From Ciona savignyi (taxonomy: Eukaryota; Chordata; Ascidiacea; Phlebobranchia; Cionidae), in the NCBI GenBank assembly GCA_000149265.1, contig CH003443.1:175073-239072 (forward strand): DNA of 64,000 bases, given 5' to 3'. Numbering within the stretch: the first letter of the stretch is position 1; each line of letters begins with the position of its first letter. The notes beneath the pieces are model-generated. The model saw only the letters and a program-made list of their open reading frames with translations, searched no databases and was not told the DNA's origin. The position numbers and the translations under genes were made by a program. Positions 46,300 to 59,395 of this stretch are shown here, piece after piece.

Positions 46300-47630
46300 C
46301 TTTTGCTCGTTAAAAAATTAGGCCGAACTAGCGATTATGTTCATTAAAACAAGCGCAAATATCTTATGAAGTTTTTATTAAGTTTATAAAAATATCTTAT
46401 CCAATTTAAAAATGAATTAAATGACACTGGGTATTACTTTAACTTGAAGGTCATTAACATTTTTGACTGCAATGTTACATCAAATTTAGTAAGTTAAATG
46501 TGCCTCGAGTGTAAAAAGGTTGCGGAGCACTGCTGAGCTAGCTGGCCGACTGGCATGAAATTTACAAGGAACAACAAAGTTTTTTTTATATTTTGTGAGC
46601 GTTATTTATTTTCCACACGAGTAATAATCGAGTGTTAAGTAATCGAAAATGTGAGGGTCTTTTATTTCAAATATAAGTCCAGCCAGTAGCCCGCCGGGTC
46701 GTTACTTAAATGGGTTTGTCACACACACTGTCCTTAAGCAAGTCAGTTAGCAAACATGTTAACCATATAGGCATCATTCTATGCAATAATCTTCACGAGT
46801 TTAGAGTAAACAAATGCAAAAATGTATCACAAAGCTAAAACGAGAAAAAATGACGAAAACGTAAAATATTGATCCACGTTTCTGCCCAAAATAAAATGCC
46901 CTTTTCTGTATTAGCACATAGAAGCATAATTTATTAACAAAAAAATCTGACTTTTAAACTTATCATTCTTTTCAAATCAAGAATTATATTATATTGTATA
47001 CAAATGACAATTCAAAGCAACCAAACTATAAAGGTTAAATAAAAAATTGACAACAAAAAAGTAAATTACCATAACAAATATAAGATTAAATGGTATATTT
47101 GAACTGAATATTAGTGTCGGATAATTTCTCATCGACCAGAGAATCAATGAGTTCTGACTGGCTCAGCGTGAATTTTGTTTTCCAGCCACCGACTTCACCT
47201 ACCAATACAAATTACAGTTACAAAATCCGTTGGGTGTTTTATTGTGGCTGGATGTTATGGACATGTTGCAAGACTAAAAAGCGATGTCTCGGCTAAATTA
47301 TAATGTTACAGCTACGTTTGCGTGTCGCTTGACACAACAGCGCTTTTTGGTTTTACCCAGGAATACACCGTATTTCTTAGTTTAATATTTTTTATCAACG
47401 GTGACAAATTATGTGTTAGTGACGGCTCGATCACTTGGCCTGCCAGTCTAAGAATAAAATAATGTTGGCATCTGATACACAGTAAGGCAATTGGGAAAAA
47501 TAAATAGTTGTGATTCTTAGATTCACCTCGGCGGTTTAAAAGGAACTATTGCGGTATGTTACTTATAATGGAAATAGTTCATGTTCAACCCATTAGTCTT
47601 TTGTGTTTAAGCAATGTCAGCAAAATCCAC
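46300..47630. other. No gene supported
   Basis: About 46540-46680 is an inverted, insertion-free relative of the LTR-element target (gttccttg... ataacgctcac). The rest is AT-rich. A 60-codon frame at 47114-47296 (SSTRESMSSDWLSVNFVFQP) has no splice support or recognised domain. Confidence 0.35.
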
Positions 47631-47639
47631 AATTGATCA

Positions 47640-47895
47640 GCTAGAAGCTTAAAGCACGGTGTTTGATATGATCCCCCTACCTTTCGGCTGACATCCCAAT
47701 GCACTACCACTCAGTCAACCAAGCATGTTCTAATGAATAAATATCTCTACTGTTTCATTGCTATACATTTTACACACATTTTTTCACATGCCATACATTT
47801 TACACACATTTTTAAGTTACACCGTGGGATTGAACATGTAACCTTCCAGCTTGTGGCTACTGTAACAAACCATTATGCTGGGCAGTCCAACAAAA
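47640..47895 (-). repeat. SINE family C copy
   Basis: Inverse of the element at 29690-29870: the complement of the head (actcagtcaaccaagcatg region) and the same 3' neighbour (cttccagcttgtggctactg) as at 29450-29500. Confidence 0.6.
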
Positions 47896-48189
47896 AACTT
47901 TTCACTTCACAAAGTGCACCATAGTCATATGCCACTCTCTTTTGTTTATTTTTTTAATAAAAAGTATGGCTTTGTTCAATAGGATGGGAATATTTTTACC
48001 TTTTCTCATTACTCCAATGTCGTATTTTAATTGTTCCTGAAGGCCTTCTACTTGGTCAAAAACTATTGCATTTCGTTTAAATAATTTAAAACTTTACGTA
48101 CTTTCGTAAAAAAAACAATAACCCATTGGATTAAGGCAATCTTCGCTAATTGCCTAACCCAGTACTCCGACTAAACAGATGTTTCTATT

Positions 48190-48720
48190 TTAAAATCGCC
48201 TCTTTGCTAATTAAGCTAGCCTACGTCACCCAACAACTGTGGTTTCATGTCCGCCCTCCGTGAATTATTACACGTTTCAATTAAAGCGTCCATAGGTTAA
48301 TTAAAGCCACAAGATAAATGGTTCGCTTTTTCAATATCAGATGGGATTATCACGTCCAATAAGGATTAAAGCAACGAGTAGGCATCCACTATTAATGTGC
48401 AGATGGCAACAACGACAGTTTTATTATGGATAATCATGAACCTATTAATTCTCTGTGGCGCTTTTGGTTTATTTGGGAACGGTAGCGCCTATTATTTTGC
48501 ATGCATTTACAAATTTTTGTTTCTCATTTCGTTTCTAAGAAACGATTTTCGTTTTTGGGAAAGTTTTCGTTTCTAACCGTTAATGTGGGTAGAATTGGGG
48601 CTCGTTTAGTGCCTACGACTAGCACTAGATCTGACCCGAAGTTCCCTGGCAATTGAAAGTTGTATCCACAAATCAGAGCTCCGTCACGAAAGGGTGATTT
48701 TATTTTTAATTACACGCAAG
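48190..48720 (+). repeat. 'MATTT' dispersed repeat, plus orientation
   Basis: ATGGCAACAACGACAGTTTT at 48402 opens MATTTVLLWIIMNLLIL; the TTTCGTTTCT-rich part follows, as at 38940-39170. Confidence 0.5.
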
Positions 48721-48854
48721 CACAGTAGAATTTTTTCTCTGCCCATTTCGTTAAACGGTAAACCAATCAGCAGTTACCTCGAATGCCGAGAAAAATGCGC
48801 ACAAATCCATACGCGAAAAGCTGGGCAAATAAATATAGTAGACCGCTACCCATA

Positions 48855-49109
48855 CGGTACCTCTAAATACTACAGGAGCGCTTGAACCGCTTGGAGCGCA
48901 TGGAGCGCTTAAATCGCTTGGATCGCTTGGATCGCTTACTATACTTAGTAATTACAAAAGTCATGATATTAATGTTAGGGTTGGGGTTAAAGTTAGTTCT
49001 GGGGTTGAGATTAGTGTTTGGGACAGGGTTAGAATTACTTTCCATAGCAATCTAAGTGATCCAAGCGATCCAAGCGCTCCAAGCGGTCCTGTAGTATTTA
49101 GAGGCACCC
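48855..49109 (+). mobile_element. 255 bp Mutator-like MITE with 9 bp target duplication
   Basis: Terminal inverted repeats CGGTACCTCTAAATACTACA (left) and, inverted, GGGTGCCTCTAAATACTACA (right); flanked by ctacccata at 48846-48854 and again at 49110-49118. The paralogous position in the central spacer (39331-39350, gctacccatataagg) is empty and has the 9 bases once. Inside, next to each end, are short arrays of a 9-10 base word around agcgcttgga, and in the middle degenerate telomere-like words (ttagggttggggtta). No coding capacity. Confidence 0.85.
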
Positions 49110-49199
49110 CTACCCATATAAGGAAAATCGGAAGCAAGACTCGCATAAAAAACCGTTTTAACAATCTGCAATATGAAAAATGCGTCGCGCGCACAATAA

Positions 49200-49345
49200 A
49201 ATACCTCGGCTGACAAAGCAGTAAAGTCCAAAATATTTGGCTGTGTTGTTCGATAGGCTTAATCGAGGTCTAAGTTTGGGTTACCGAAAGGCAGAAGAAG
49301 TTCAGGAAACTCTTTGTGGACAACGGGCTATGTTGAAAGTACACG
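49200..49345 (+). pseudogene. Truncated relative of the fragment at 39420-39816
   Basis: Open frame DLAVLFDRLNRG-like, cut off after QRAML, where sequence switches to the upstream region of copy 5 (about 49340). A deletion joined the two parts. Confidence 0.45.
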
Positions 49346-50148
49346 GAATTTTTTTTAAATTTCAAATGAAATTTTTCTGCTTCAAAGTTATGGTTGTGTT
49401 TGTATTGTATACTGAGAAATAATTTAATTTCGCGATTATTGCTTTCTTAATTTAAATTGAGTCGATAAATTAAACACAAAGGGATTAAAGTTTCTAGTTT
49501 TGGAAGATTATCACTCAACTTATCACAGCTTTACTCGCGGGTTTCATTGTTTGTGTTGGTTCTATTGTAATACCTTGCAGCAGGAAAGTGCGAAAAAGTA
49601 CAGCGGACTGGAATAAAAGGAGAAATATCCTTCGAAATGTAATTTGTTTCAAAAATCATACAAGACAAGCAGCATCACGAAAGCGATGAGAGGTGATTCA
49701 TGATTGTTATTACTTGGAGAATAAAAAACTTTCTATTCCCAGGTGCACGTGACACCCGGTAAAGTGGGAAGCCACGAAAGTAATAAGATACACGTGACTT
49801 CACGTTATGTTGCGACTCACGAAGTAATAACTATGTAAGTATGTATCGGTTATAAAACCTGTATCGGCACGTGTATCGGCACGTGTATCGGTTTCGTGTT
49901 TATTTTTTGACCGGTGTCGTTGTGACGGCTCGTTACTAAGATCGTTTTTTTGTATATATGTATGTTGGTATATTTAACGGGCACGTTTCGAGCACACGAC
50001 CTTTAAAATTCATTGCGTATTGTGCGCATGATAACGACGATCGGTCGACAACCAACCTGCGGTATGCTGTAATATCTTGGATAATTCAAGGGATTCAAAT
50101 TAAGTGGTTACGTATTTATCGCGACTGTTGGCACGAGACGTGCATTGT

Positions 50149-51429
50149 TATGGGTCCCATTTGGAAAAATGGGACACATATTGTTTTTGTCCGTTTTTTT
50201 TTTTTTTTTTCTTTTTTTTCGTCAAACGCTTGGCAGGCATGGCTTGTGGCAACAACATCTACCAGAAGGGTAATGGAATTGCAATAAAACTTTGTCGTTC
50301 GTTGGACCACATGGTCTAGATGTGCAGAAACCAAAATTTTGCGGAATATACCCAGGGGAATTCCCCTGGAAGATGAAAAACCAAAACAGTGTTTTTTTTT
50401 TAAAAAATAGCTTTTTTGGGCAGAGCGCTTAAACGGCTACTCCAATTTCATTTAAATTTGGCAAACTGTAAGTGCATTAGCCAATGATATAACACTTAGA
50501 AGAATTAAAATAATTACCTAGAGAAATACCCTAAAAAAAGATTTATTTTGTTTTTAAATCATGATTGTGACAGGCATGGGTTGTGGCACCGACATCTACC
50601 AGAAGGGGTAATGGAATAAAAATGAAACTTTGTTATTTGTTAGACACCATGGTCTAGATATGCAGAAACCAAAAGTTTGGGTAATATACCCAGGGGAATT
50701 CCCCTGGGAGGTGAAAAACAAATCGGAATTTTTTAAATTAGCTTTTTGGGGCATAGCGCTTGAACGGCCAAAATGTTAGTTCTCTATCCGCCTTTGTACC
50801 ATTGAGCAAAAAGAAAAAGGGAACATAGGGAAATACCCTAAAAATTATGATTTGTTTTTAAACCATGATTGTAATAACAGGCATGCTATATCGCTCCGAA
50901 ATCTCCAACAAGGAGTCGCCAAAGCGGATTAAAACTGTTTGTTAAATTATCTAAACATCTAACTTAGATAACATAACTTAGATATGTTAAGCAGAAATTT
51001 ATGTACTAAACCCAGGAAAATTCCCCGAAATAATGAAAATCTCAATCGGGCTGTTTTGGGAATTTACCTTCCCTTTACCAAAGCGCATGACAAGAGGCTT
51101 AAATTTAAAACATTTGTGGTAAAATGTTCGTAAATCTAACACGCTTATTATTTTTTTAACTACACATGGAAAAGAAGTTTGGTTTAATAACTATGGGACC
51201 CATGCGTTTATGCTTGCAGAAACAAAACTATGACAGTCCGGTTAGAACTTTCAGGAATGTTACATAACATGGATCTGACGTGCACATATCTGACAATAAC
51301 ATATATTGTGTAATGAACATTAATAACAAGATCGGATTGTTACCTCAGGGACCCATGCGTTTATGCTTGCAGAAACAAACTACTAACCCGGTGTATAAAA
51401 TACAAATTGTGGTTAGGGACCCTGCTCGC

Positions 51430-51461
<32 letters not shown>

Positions 51462-51520
51462 CATACAAAATGTGTTTTACAAATAGTGGTTTTAAAACAC
51501 GTGGTTGACACTCTCTAGTT
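50149..51520 (+). mobile_element. Insertion of the tandem-unit element in a copy 5 intron
   Basis: The intron before the third C2 exon is short and continuous in copies 4 and 6 (gtgcattgtaatcattta type). In copy 5 it is interrupted between attgtta and ttatcattt, so the boundaries can be read directly; the duplication may be TTA or TA. The inside has about three units of roughly 305-335 bp (marker ctaccagaag at 50258 and 50597), a poly(T) tract at 50191-50219, gcgtttatgcttgcagaaac at 51204 and 51356, and a (TA)n run near 51430-51460. No ORF of note. Confidence 0.75.
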
Positions 51521-52377
51521 ATCATTTACTTTTTTCCACGCAGTCGCGTAGGCAAGCGACCGCAAGTAAAACAAAGAATCGTGGTATCGGTTTGGGGGAA
51601 CAACCAACAAATTGGTTCGACCACCTACAGCTGCGAAGAACTTAAGGTCGCACAGGTAAGAGGATACGTATTGATATAACCGGAACAAAAAATTATTTTA
51701 AAAAATATTTAAAACACTTTGTAATGTTTTGCGTGTTCTAACCGCTGTAGTTTTTTTTCTTTTTTAAATAATTTCTACGCCTTGATTACTCCTATTTTTA
51801 TTCAAAGAAATTGAATTCTGACGGTTTTACGTATTTTACATTTTTTATTTATATTGATTGATTACAAAGAAACCTTAATTAATTAAATATCCCGCTATTT
51901 TGTTGTCGCATATAGGTAATGAAACCTGCTATATATATTACGAAATGATTTATGTTTTATGATGTGAGATGACGTGTTATACAGGTAATATGCGGGTGGT
52001 ATAAGCTTCTTAACAATCAGCTCGGAAGAAAGAAGAACGTGAGATCGGGACCAGGTGAGCGAGACATGGGAATAATAACGATGCAATCTTCTAATTTCCG
52101 ACAATAAGCTCCAAGGTTTTGACGCTATAATAGCAATGATGGCCATTAGTCCATAAATAACTTACAACACACAACAACTAGATTCTAAACCGCATCACAA
52201 ATTGTTAATCCCAGAAACAAAGCGATACCATACCGAAAAACTCTGCAGGATGCCAAACTGGGTATCGGATCAAACTCACCGCAATTCGATGAAACAACTA
52301 GACAATTTATACGAAACTCCGATCAAAAAGGTCAGAATCAACACCAATATATATAGTTAAGTTGATTGTCATTTACC

Positions 52378-52667
52378 GGCCCGATGGTCTAGCGGTTAAG
52401 TGCGTCGCCTTTCAATCGAAAGGTTGCATGTGCGAAACTGGTCTCTAGTTAGTCGGTTGTGTCCTTGGGCAAGGCACTTTACGGACATTGCCTGAACCCA
52501 GCGGATTAATGGGTTCTACCAAATTGAAGGAACGTGTCTATTATATACAACACACTGCAATAGCTCCGGTAACCCGACGATGGGCGCGAGGTGATCTGAC
52601 GATTGCCCGTGTGATAACCCCTGGGGTTTTCCCATTCACGGGGATAAACATGAATATCCTATCCTAT
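52378..52667 (+). mobile_element. SINE family A, full-length
   Basis: Head GATGGTCTAGCGGTTAAGTG (A-box), B-box-like region around gcatgtgcgaaactgg, body ggacattgcctgaacccagc and tail aatatcctatcctat. Inserted in the intron after the linker exon of copy 5; the other copies lack it at this place, and imperfect gtcat-type duplications flank it. This is the best copy for a family consensus. Confidence 0.85.
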
Positions 52668-55600
52668 GTCATACCTACCAGTTACGCTTCTTACATTATC
52701 ATCATAGGAAAGCTCGTGTTTGGTTAAAACACCACACACCCTCACGCAAGATAATATAGTCGATTTTTGTGGTTGTTACCTTGTGTAAAAAGATAAACTC
52801 GAAGTAATTTACAAATAACTTGTTAACATATTGAATCAGCTGCGACGGGTAAAACAGGCTAGCGCAGCTTGGTTTTGAACAGGTGTCTTAAATTATCGAT
52901 TGCAATGTTCGTTTTCACATTTGAACCTGACATCTGTGCTTTGTTATATAAAGCCATGTGTCCCTGATTGTGTAGGTCTGTAGGAGATGTCATTTTGTAC
53001 TGGTTGGGATAGGACGACAAAGGTTAGGATTTCAGATAATTGTCTTTCGTGTTACCGTTTGCTCGGTAAATACTGTGGTGCAAAAACACAAAGGATTGTT
53101 GACATGCGGACTACCTTCTGTAAGCAGATTGTAATTAAAGTAGGCCAAGTGGAAAACTATGATCAGTATAAGATACGTCACGACTGTAGCGAATTGTCAG
53201 TTGCTATCTTGCTTGTTAGGCTTACTCAAGGTCGCTTTGAGTTGGCTCCATTGAGAGAAAAGCTTTTTAATAAGATAAGGAAAACCTTACTAAGGCTGTT
53301 TTTTGAAATAAACTAGAAAGTATTCAGATGCAAGTTTTAATAAAAAAAAACAAATGGTATATCCTATCCTAATTAAAATACAATTAACAAAGAATCGGCA
53401 AAATGAATAAATTGGGTGATTGTTGGGTCTATTCTCCAAGCATTGAAAATAAAATATTCCTCTATAACTTCTACGATTAGAATTGGTACTTTCGCTTTAA
53501 TTCAATTACAAAATCTTTCTTTTATAGCAGCTATCTAACTATTAAAAATTAAATTACAGACTGAAATAAATCCAAACAACCAACTAAGACGCGATAGAAA
53601 TCAAGGCAATCGATTAGAACAAGATATGTTGAACAAAAACCTTGATTTTCTCACATCACCGTCGAAAGAAATCCTTCCGTCACCTGTTATAGTCCGACCA
53701 AGGATCAGACTTGCAGTTGAGCGACGAGCAAAGGAGGTTGTAAGAAGTTCAAACATATCTGCTTCTGGTGCCGGATCGAGCACTGCAACGCACACTGCGA
53801 TAACACCTACAGGTCGCAAGCACTTACGACCCAAGTACTACACCCCGGAAGATATCATGACATCTTGGCTAAGTTATTCGGTTCTGGAACAAGTTTGTTC
53901 AACTCCGGATTTCAAAGGACAATCGTCATCAAGAACCGTCGACGCCAAACATGACGTCAATAGTTCGACATCGTCAGAAGGTTACCACAGTAACAGCGAT
54001 CCCGATACACCAATGACGACGAATAAATTCCACCTGGGAAGTGACGTAGATAAAAGTGACGTTAAAATGTCCGAGAATCAAATTAAACGACCGCTAAGCA
54101 GACGCTTGTCATTGGACAGTTTGATGCAGTTTAAAGAAAAAGTTGACTTCGAATCGCCGATTCAATCAAAGGTTGAACGTAATACGTGGAACGATAATGA
54201 AAGAAATTCAAAATCGAACGCTTTGTAAGTAACCCAGCGCATTTGTTGAATAATTAAATATGTGCATTGTCGACTCATGGTAAAAACAAAACAAATTTTA
54301 AAATAAAAAAGTTTAATTTCTTCGCAGGTCAAATTTGATGACGTGGTTTCAACAACGAAGAATCCCCGAATCAGAGAAGAATGCGAAATCATTAAAAAAA
54401 GAAAACTTCCACCGGCGAACTTCGATTCAAGGAAAAGCGATTAATAAATCTCGTTTCCGTAGAAGTATAAGCATGAGGAAGCACAAGAAGTAAGTAGCTC
54501 GTTACATTGATCAGGTTGGTGGGAACCTGGTGATCCCGTGTTCGATTTCAACCCCGCTCGTGTATTTTTCAGTTATACGTTTCCAAAGAGAACATTTATT
54601 TTAAACCAATCGAATTAAAATTATAAACTAAATGTATTTTCACACAACTGTTAAGTTAACTTAAACTGGTCCTTAATTTACAGAAATATTCGGAGTGAAA
54701 GTAATGTAAAACCGACAACATTAGAAGATGTTCTGTCAAATAAAGGTGGGTGGTTCGACTTGTGAGGTTATTGGATTTATCTATTGGTCGTATTTACAAT
54801 TTAACAATTCTAACAGCTGCATGTATAATTGCAGCACTACGCATATTTTAAACGATATAACTTTTATCACGGGTTGTTTTACCGGTATTTAGAATCCATT
54901 ATGGGCTCGTCTGTGAGGCCGTTTTCAATATAAAATTGCTAATTGGCCTTATTAACTTTTAGGCCACACAACCGTTACTCTGCAATCGAAAAAGTGACGA
55001 AGCTTATACCCATCTGCTCTTATACATATGATCATAACGGTCTTTGTATTCCAGCCAGCACTACTTCATTCAGAGAGTTCCTGGTCAGTGAATTCAGTTC
55101 AGAAAATCTCGATTTCTGGCTTGAATGTGAAGAATATAAATCTCTAAAACCTTGCAAACTGAAAAAGGTGGCGAACCAAATATACGTCGAGTACCTCGCT
55201 CCTGGTGCTGATAAGCAGGTTTGTCTTTTAATTGAAGCAAATTCATTTTACTTTAGAAGGTCAAACAGATTAGTCTAATGGATGGTAGAATTGCATTATA
55301 TTTACATAAAGTCCTTATTTTAATTATCTATTATATACTTTAGTTATAAAGTAAGACTTTTATATAACACTATAATTGGTTCAAATTTTAAAACAATAAA
55401 GTTTACGAGTTGTTTTATTATTCGGCCAAAGTTTTAAACTAATGAAGCTCGTCACTAAGAAAGTTTTTATTTTGAAAACGTATAAGGTACAAACCAACGA
55501 TGTGCCCGTTTCTAAGACTTTTTATATAGTTTGTACATGTATCACTCCCGTTAACCATTAGGCTAGGCCCTACATGATCTCACTTTTAAGGCGTGTTTCG

Positions 55601-55965
55601 CTATTTAAATCTTGCATATATACTATATCTATGTATTGTCTAACGAGTCCCTTACCAGGTGAACTTAGATTCGCGAACAAAGGAACTTACCTGGTCCAGG
55701 ATCGCAACCCCAAGTTATGCGACTTTCGATGTAGCTCAAACCCACATATTTAACCTCATGCAGACCGATTCCTTTACTAGGTATAAGAGGTTTTGCAAGC
55801 TTTCCTAAAATACTGATTCGTTTCTGTATATGTTCCATTTTTTCAAATACATTTAATGGTTATAATTCTGCGTGATTAGTTATTCTATGTGATGGCAATT
55901 CCTTATGTAGTCGTGTGACATGGTGGATTAAAATTGTTTGCGACACCAGAACAATCGACGAAAAG

Positions 55966-56640
55966 CTATCGCTGAATACGGGCTCGAGGATCCTGCAAAA
56001 AACCTAAGGATGGAATAAGAAAATTATAAGGATATAGGATAAAGTATAGGATAATAAATTTATTTTTATACCCGTGAATGGGAAAACCAAGTTTTTTTGC
56101 ACTATGTTGTTTGCCTGTGTGGTAAAAATAACGTTCCTCGCGTCGGTATAACATGAATATCATATCATAATAACTCACACTGACTTGGCGATTGGTATAT
56201 ATTTTCATGGGGTTCTTTGCCAATTGCTGTGCGGGCGGTTCAATTTCTACAATTCTGTAAATTAAAAAAATTGCAAATAAGTTTGCCAATGTAAAAATTG
56301 ACCGCCCACATTGTATAGCATATAACGCTAACAAGGATTAATAGGTTCATGATTATCCATAATAAAACCGTCGTTGTTGCCATCTGCACATTAACCGTGG
56401 ATGCCAACTCGTTGCTTTAATCCTGAATTGACGTAATAATCCCATCTGATATTAAAAAAGCAAAACATTCATCTTGTGGCTTTAATTAACCTATGGACGC
56501 TTTAATTGGAGCGTGTAATAAATCATGGAAGGCGGGCATGAAACCACAGTTGTTGGGTGACGTCGGTTAGCTCAATTAGCAAAGAAGCGCTTATGGAATA
56601 GAAACCTATGTATAGTTGTAGTACTGTGTAAAGCAATTAG
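55966..56640 (-). repeat. 'MATTT' dispersed repeat, minus orientation
   Basis: Minus strand: the ATGGCAACAACGACGGTTTT block ends at 56380; the frame continues as a degraded hydrophobic stretch. The tRNA-like gacgtcggttagctcaatta at 56560 lies at the 5' end. Mirror of 22440-22970. Confidence 0.5.
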
Positions 56641-56704
56641 CGGGTATTGCGTGTGAATTATACACAACACACTGGAAAAGCTCAAAGGAATAAACATGAT
56701 ATCC

Positions 56705-58185
56705 TATCCTATATTTATGGGTCCCATTTTAAAATATGACACATATTTTTTTTTGTCAAACGCTTGACAGGCATGGCATGTCGCCCCGACTTCTACCACA
56801 AGGAATAATGAAATCGCAATGAAACTTGATAATTTGTTAGACAACATGACTTGGACGTTAAAAACCAAAACGGTCATTTTTTTCTAAAAAAATAGCTTTT
56901 TGGGCCTTAGCGCCTGAACGGCTGCTCCAATTAAAATCATATTTTGGAAAGTGCAAGTGCATTAGTCACTGATTTAACACTTAGAGAAAATGAAAAATTA
57001 CCTAAAAAAATACCCTAAAAATTAGATTTTGTTCTCAAATCATGATTTTGACAAGCATGTCATGTCGCCCCGACATCTACCAAAAGGAATATTGGAAACC
57101 AAATGAAAATTTAACATTTGTTAGATAACATGATCTAGATATGTAGAAAACAAAATTTTGGATGATAAATCTAAGGGAATTCCCCGGATGCGTTAAAAAC
57201 CAAAACTGTATTTTTTTAAAAAAACAAGCTTTTTTGGGCATAGCGCTTTAACGGCTGCTCCAATCTGATTCAGATTTGGTGGAAGGTAAGTGCATTACCT
57301 ACTAATTTAACAATTAGAAAAAATAAAAAAAATATTTAGGGAAATACCCTAAAAAATAAGATTTTGTTCTCAAATCATGATTGTGACAGGCATGGCATGA
57401 CGCCCCGACATCTACCAGAAGGAATAATGAAATAGTAATAAAACTTTGTCATTTTTTAGACAAAATGGTCTAAAGACGCAGTAGAAAAATTGGCGTTGAT
57501 AAATCTTGGGAAATTCCCTGGGACGTTAAAATCCAAAACGGTTATTTTTCTAAAAAATAGCTTTTCGTGGCATAGCGTTTGAAGGGCTGCTCTAATTTTC
57601 ATCAGATTTGGTGGAATGCTGGATCGTTAGCCATCCTGTGTCAATTAAAAGAAAAAAAACATTACTTAGGGTAACTCCCTTAAAAAAAAGATAGGTTCCT
57701 GAATTATGATTGTGACAGGCATGACACATTGCACTTACATCTCCAACAAGGATTCGTCAAATTGTATTAAAACTTTAAGAATTATTAGATAACATGGCCC
57801 ACATATGTAAAAACAGAAACTTATGTACTAAACCCATGGGGAATTCCCCGAAGCCATGGAAAACTAAATCGGACTGTATTAGGAATTTAGCTTTATTTCA
57901 ATACATCACTTGAAAAAAAGCTTTAATTTAAAACATTTGTGATAAAATCTTCGTAAATCTAACACGATTTTTCGTTATTTTACCTACACATGAAGAAGAA
58001 GTTTGGTTTGATAACTATGGGACCCATGCGTTTATGCTTGCAGAAACAAAACCTACACACACAGTGTATAAAATACAAAATGTGGTTAGGGACCCTGTTG
58101 CATGAATATATATACGGCATACAACATGTGTTTTACAAAGAGTGGTGGTTAAACACGTTGTTGACTCTCTCTAGTCTATTGTAAG
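56705..58185 (+). repeat. Tandem-unit element, inverse of 20810-22320
   Basis: Starts tatgggtcccatttt, four diverged units (gtcgccccgac markers at about 56785, 57064 and 57400), ends with gcgtttatgcttgcagaaac and aaacacgttgttgactctct. Present at the mirror position, so it was part of the duplicated block, unlike the copy inside the intron of copy 5. Confidence 0.75.
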
Positions 58186-58564
58186 TTGCCCATATTTTTT
58201 CTACACTCACCTATAAAGCGATTGAACATATTGGCTTGGTGACACTAGTATTATTTTGGCTTTAATTTTTTACTATTAAAGGACAGGATAGAATATTGAT
58301 ATTTATCTCATATTTATTCCGAGGCATTATCTCACGCAATCGTCAGATCACCTCGTGCCCGTATTCAACTTACCGAACCTATTGCATTGAGTTGGAAATG
58401 ATTGAAACTTTTCGTCAATTCGAAAAAACAATAATCCGATGTGTGAAGGCAATATCCAGTAATTGTTTGCCCAATACTCCAACTAAACAGGTTTGATTTC
58501 TAAAAGCGCTTTTTAGTTTGATTGAGCTATCCGATAGTACCTAATCCAACATATGAGTATGGTG

Positions 58565-58835
58565 GTTTAAAGGTCGCCCTTCAGCCGAACAGTTGTATGT
58601 ATCAAACTGGTCGCAAGCTTGTCTGTTGTGACCTTGGACAAGGCACGAACATTGCCTAAACCCAGCGGATTAATAGGTTTCCTCTAAATTGAAGAAACGT
58701 TTAAATCGTGCATAACACAGTGCAATAGCTCTGTTAACCCGACGATGGGCGCGAGGTAATCTGACGATTGCCTGTGTGTTAACCCCCTTGGTTTTCTTAT
58801 TCACGATGATAAACATGAATATCCTATATTCTTAC
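58565..58835 (+). repeat. SINE family A, inverse of 20160-20445
   Basis: Head ggtggtttaaaggtcgccct, body attgcctaaacccagcggat, tail gataaacatgaatatcctat. Confidence 0.75.
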
Positions 58836-58989
58836 TTAATTTAAAAAGTGATTTTATGGCTACCTTTCGAAATTTATTACATTTTGTGCGGTCATAGGTT
58901 AATTAAAACCTACAAGATTGATGTTTTGCTTTTTTAGTATGAAATGGGATTATTACGTCCATTAAGGATTAAAACAACGAGTTGGCATC

Positions 58990-59395
58990 CACGGTTAATG
59001 GGCAGATGGCAACAACTACAGTTTAATTATAAATATTTATGAAGCTATTAATCCTCTGTGGCGTTATATGATGTGTAATGTGGCGGTCAATATTTATATG
59101 GGCAAAATTATTTGCAATTTTTTTAATTTTACAGATGTGTTTGAAAGAGAGTCGTCAGCAAGTTAGAAAACAACAACGGACGACAATGGCCCCCAGGGTA
59201 GATTATTATGAAATGATATTCATGCTTATCCCCGTGAAGGGAAAACGCAGGGACGTTATCGTTAACACACGGTCAACCGTCAGATTACCTTGTCAGGTTA
59301 CCGGAGCTATTGCAATGCCACATAGCAGTACATACCAACTTTCATACAAAAATGGTCATAGTGATGGTTACGAAACTTGGCTCAGTTAAAAAAAC
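58990..59395 (+). repeat. 'MATTT' dispersed repeat, inverse of 19650-20000
   Basis: Contains ggcagatggcaacaactaca and a 103-codon frame (59078-59389) whose text mirrors 19657-19914. The frame has no signal, domain or splice support. Confidence 0.5.

Larger units (their letters stand above)
49498..55808 (+). pseudogene. C2-RGS gene, copy 5 (first C2 exon missing)
   Basis: Exons present: 49498-49692, 49743-49834, 51544-51655, 51985-52054, 52215-52330, 53560-54224, 54328-54489, 54684-54745, 55055-55218, 55659-55808. The exon coding for the first C2 strands (92 nt in the other copies) is deleted: sequence jumps from ttacttggag (about 49720) to the next exon's acceptor. The transmembrane exon also lacks one base in an A-run (near 49616). 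Everything from the second C2 exon to the RGS stop is open and well spliced, including a strong CAG|gtaaga donor at 51655. The intron between the second and third C2 exons received a 1.37 kb repeat element, and the intron after the linker exon a SINE. A protein from an internal start would have the RGS domain but no complete C2. Confidence 0.78.

Noticed and set aside
52378..52450. Possible tRNA gene (A-box and B-box-like motifs)
   Set aside because: No acceptor stem, followed by a SINE body present in many copies; it is the head of a SINE.
59078..59389. 103-codon plus-strand frame
   Set aside because: Mirror of 19657-19914 within a dispersed repeat; frame differs in other repeat copies and has no signal, domain or splice support.
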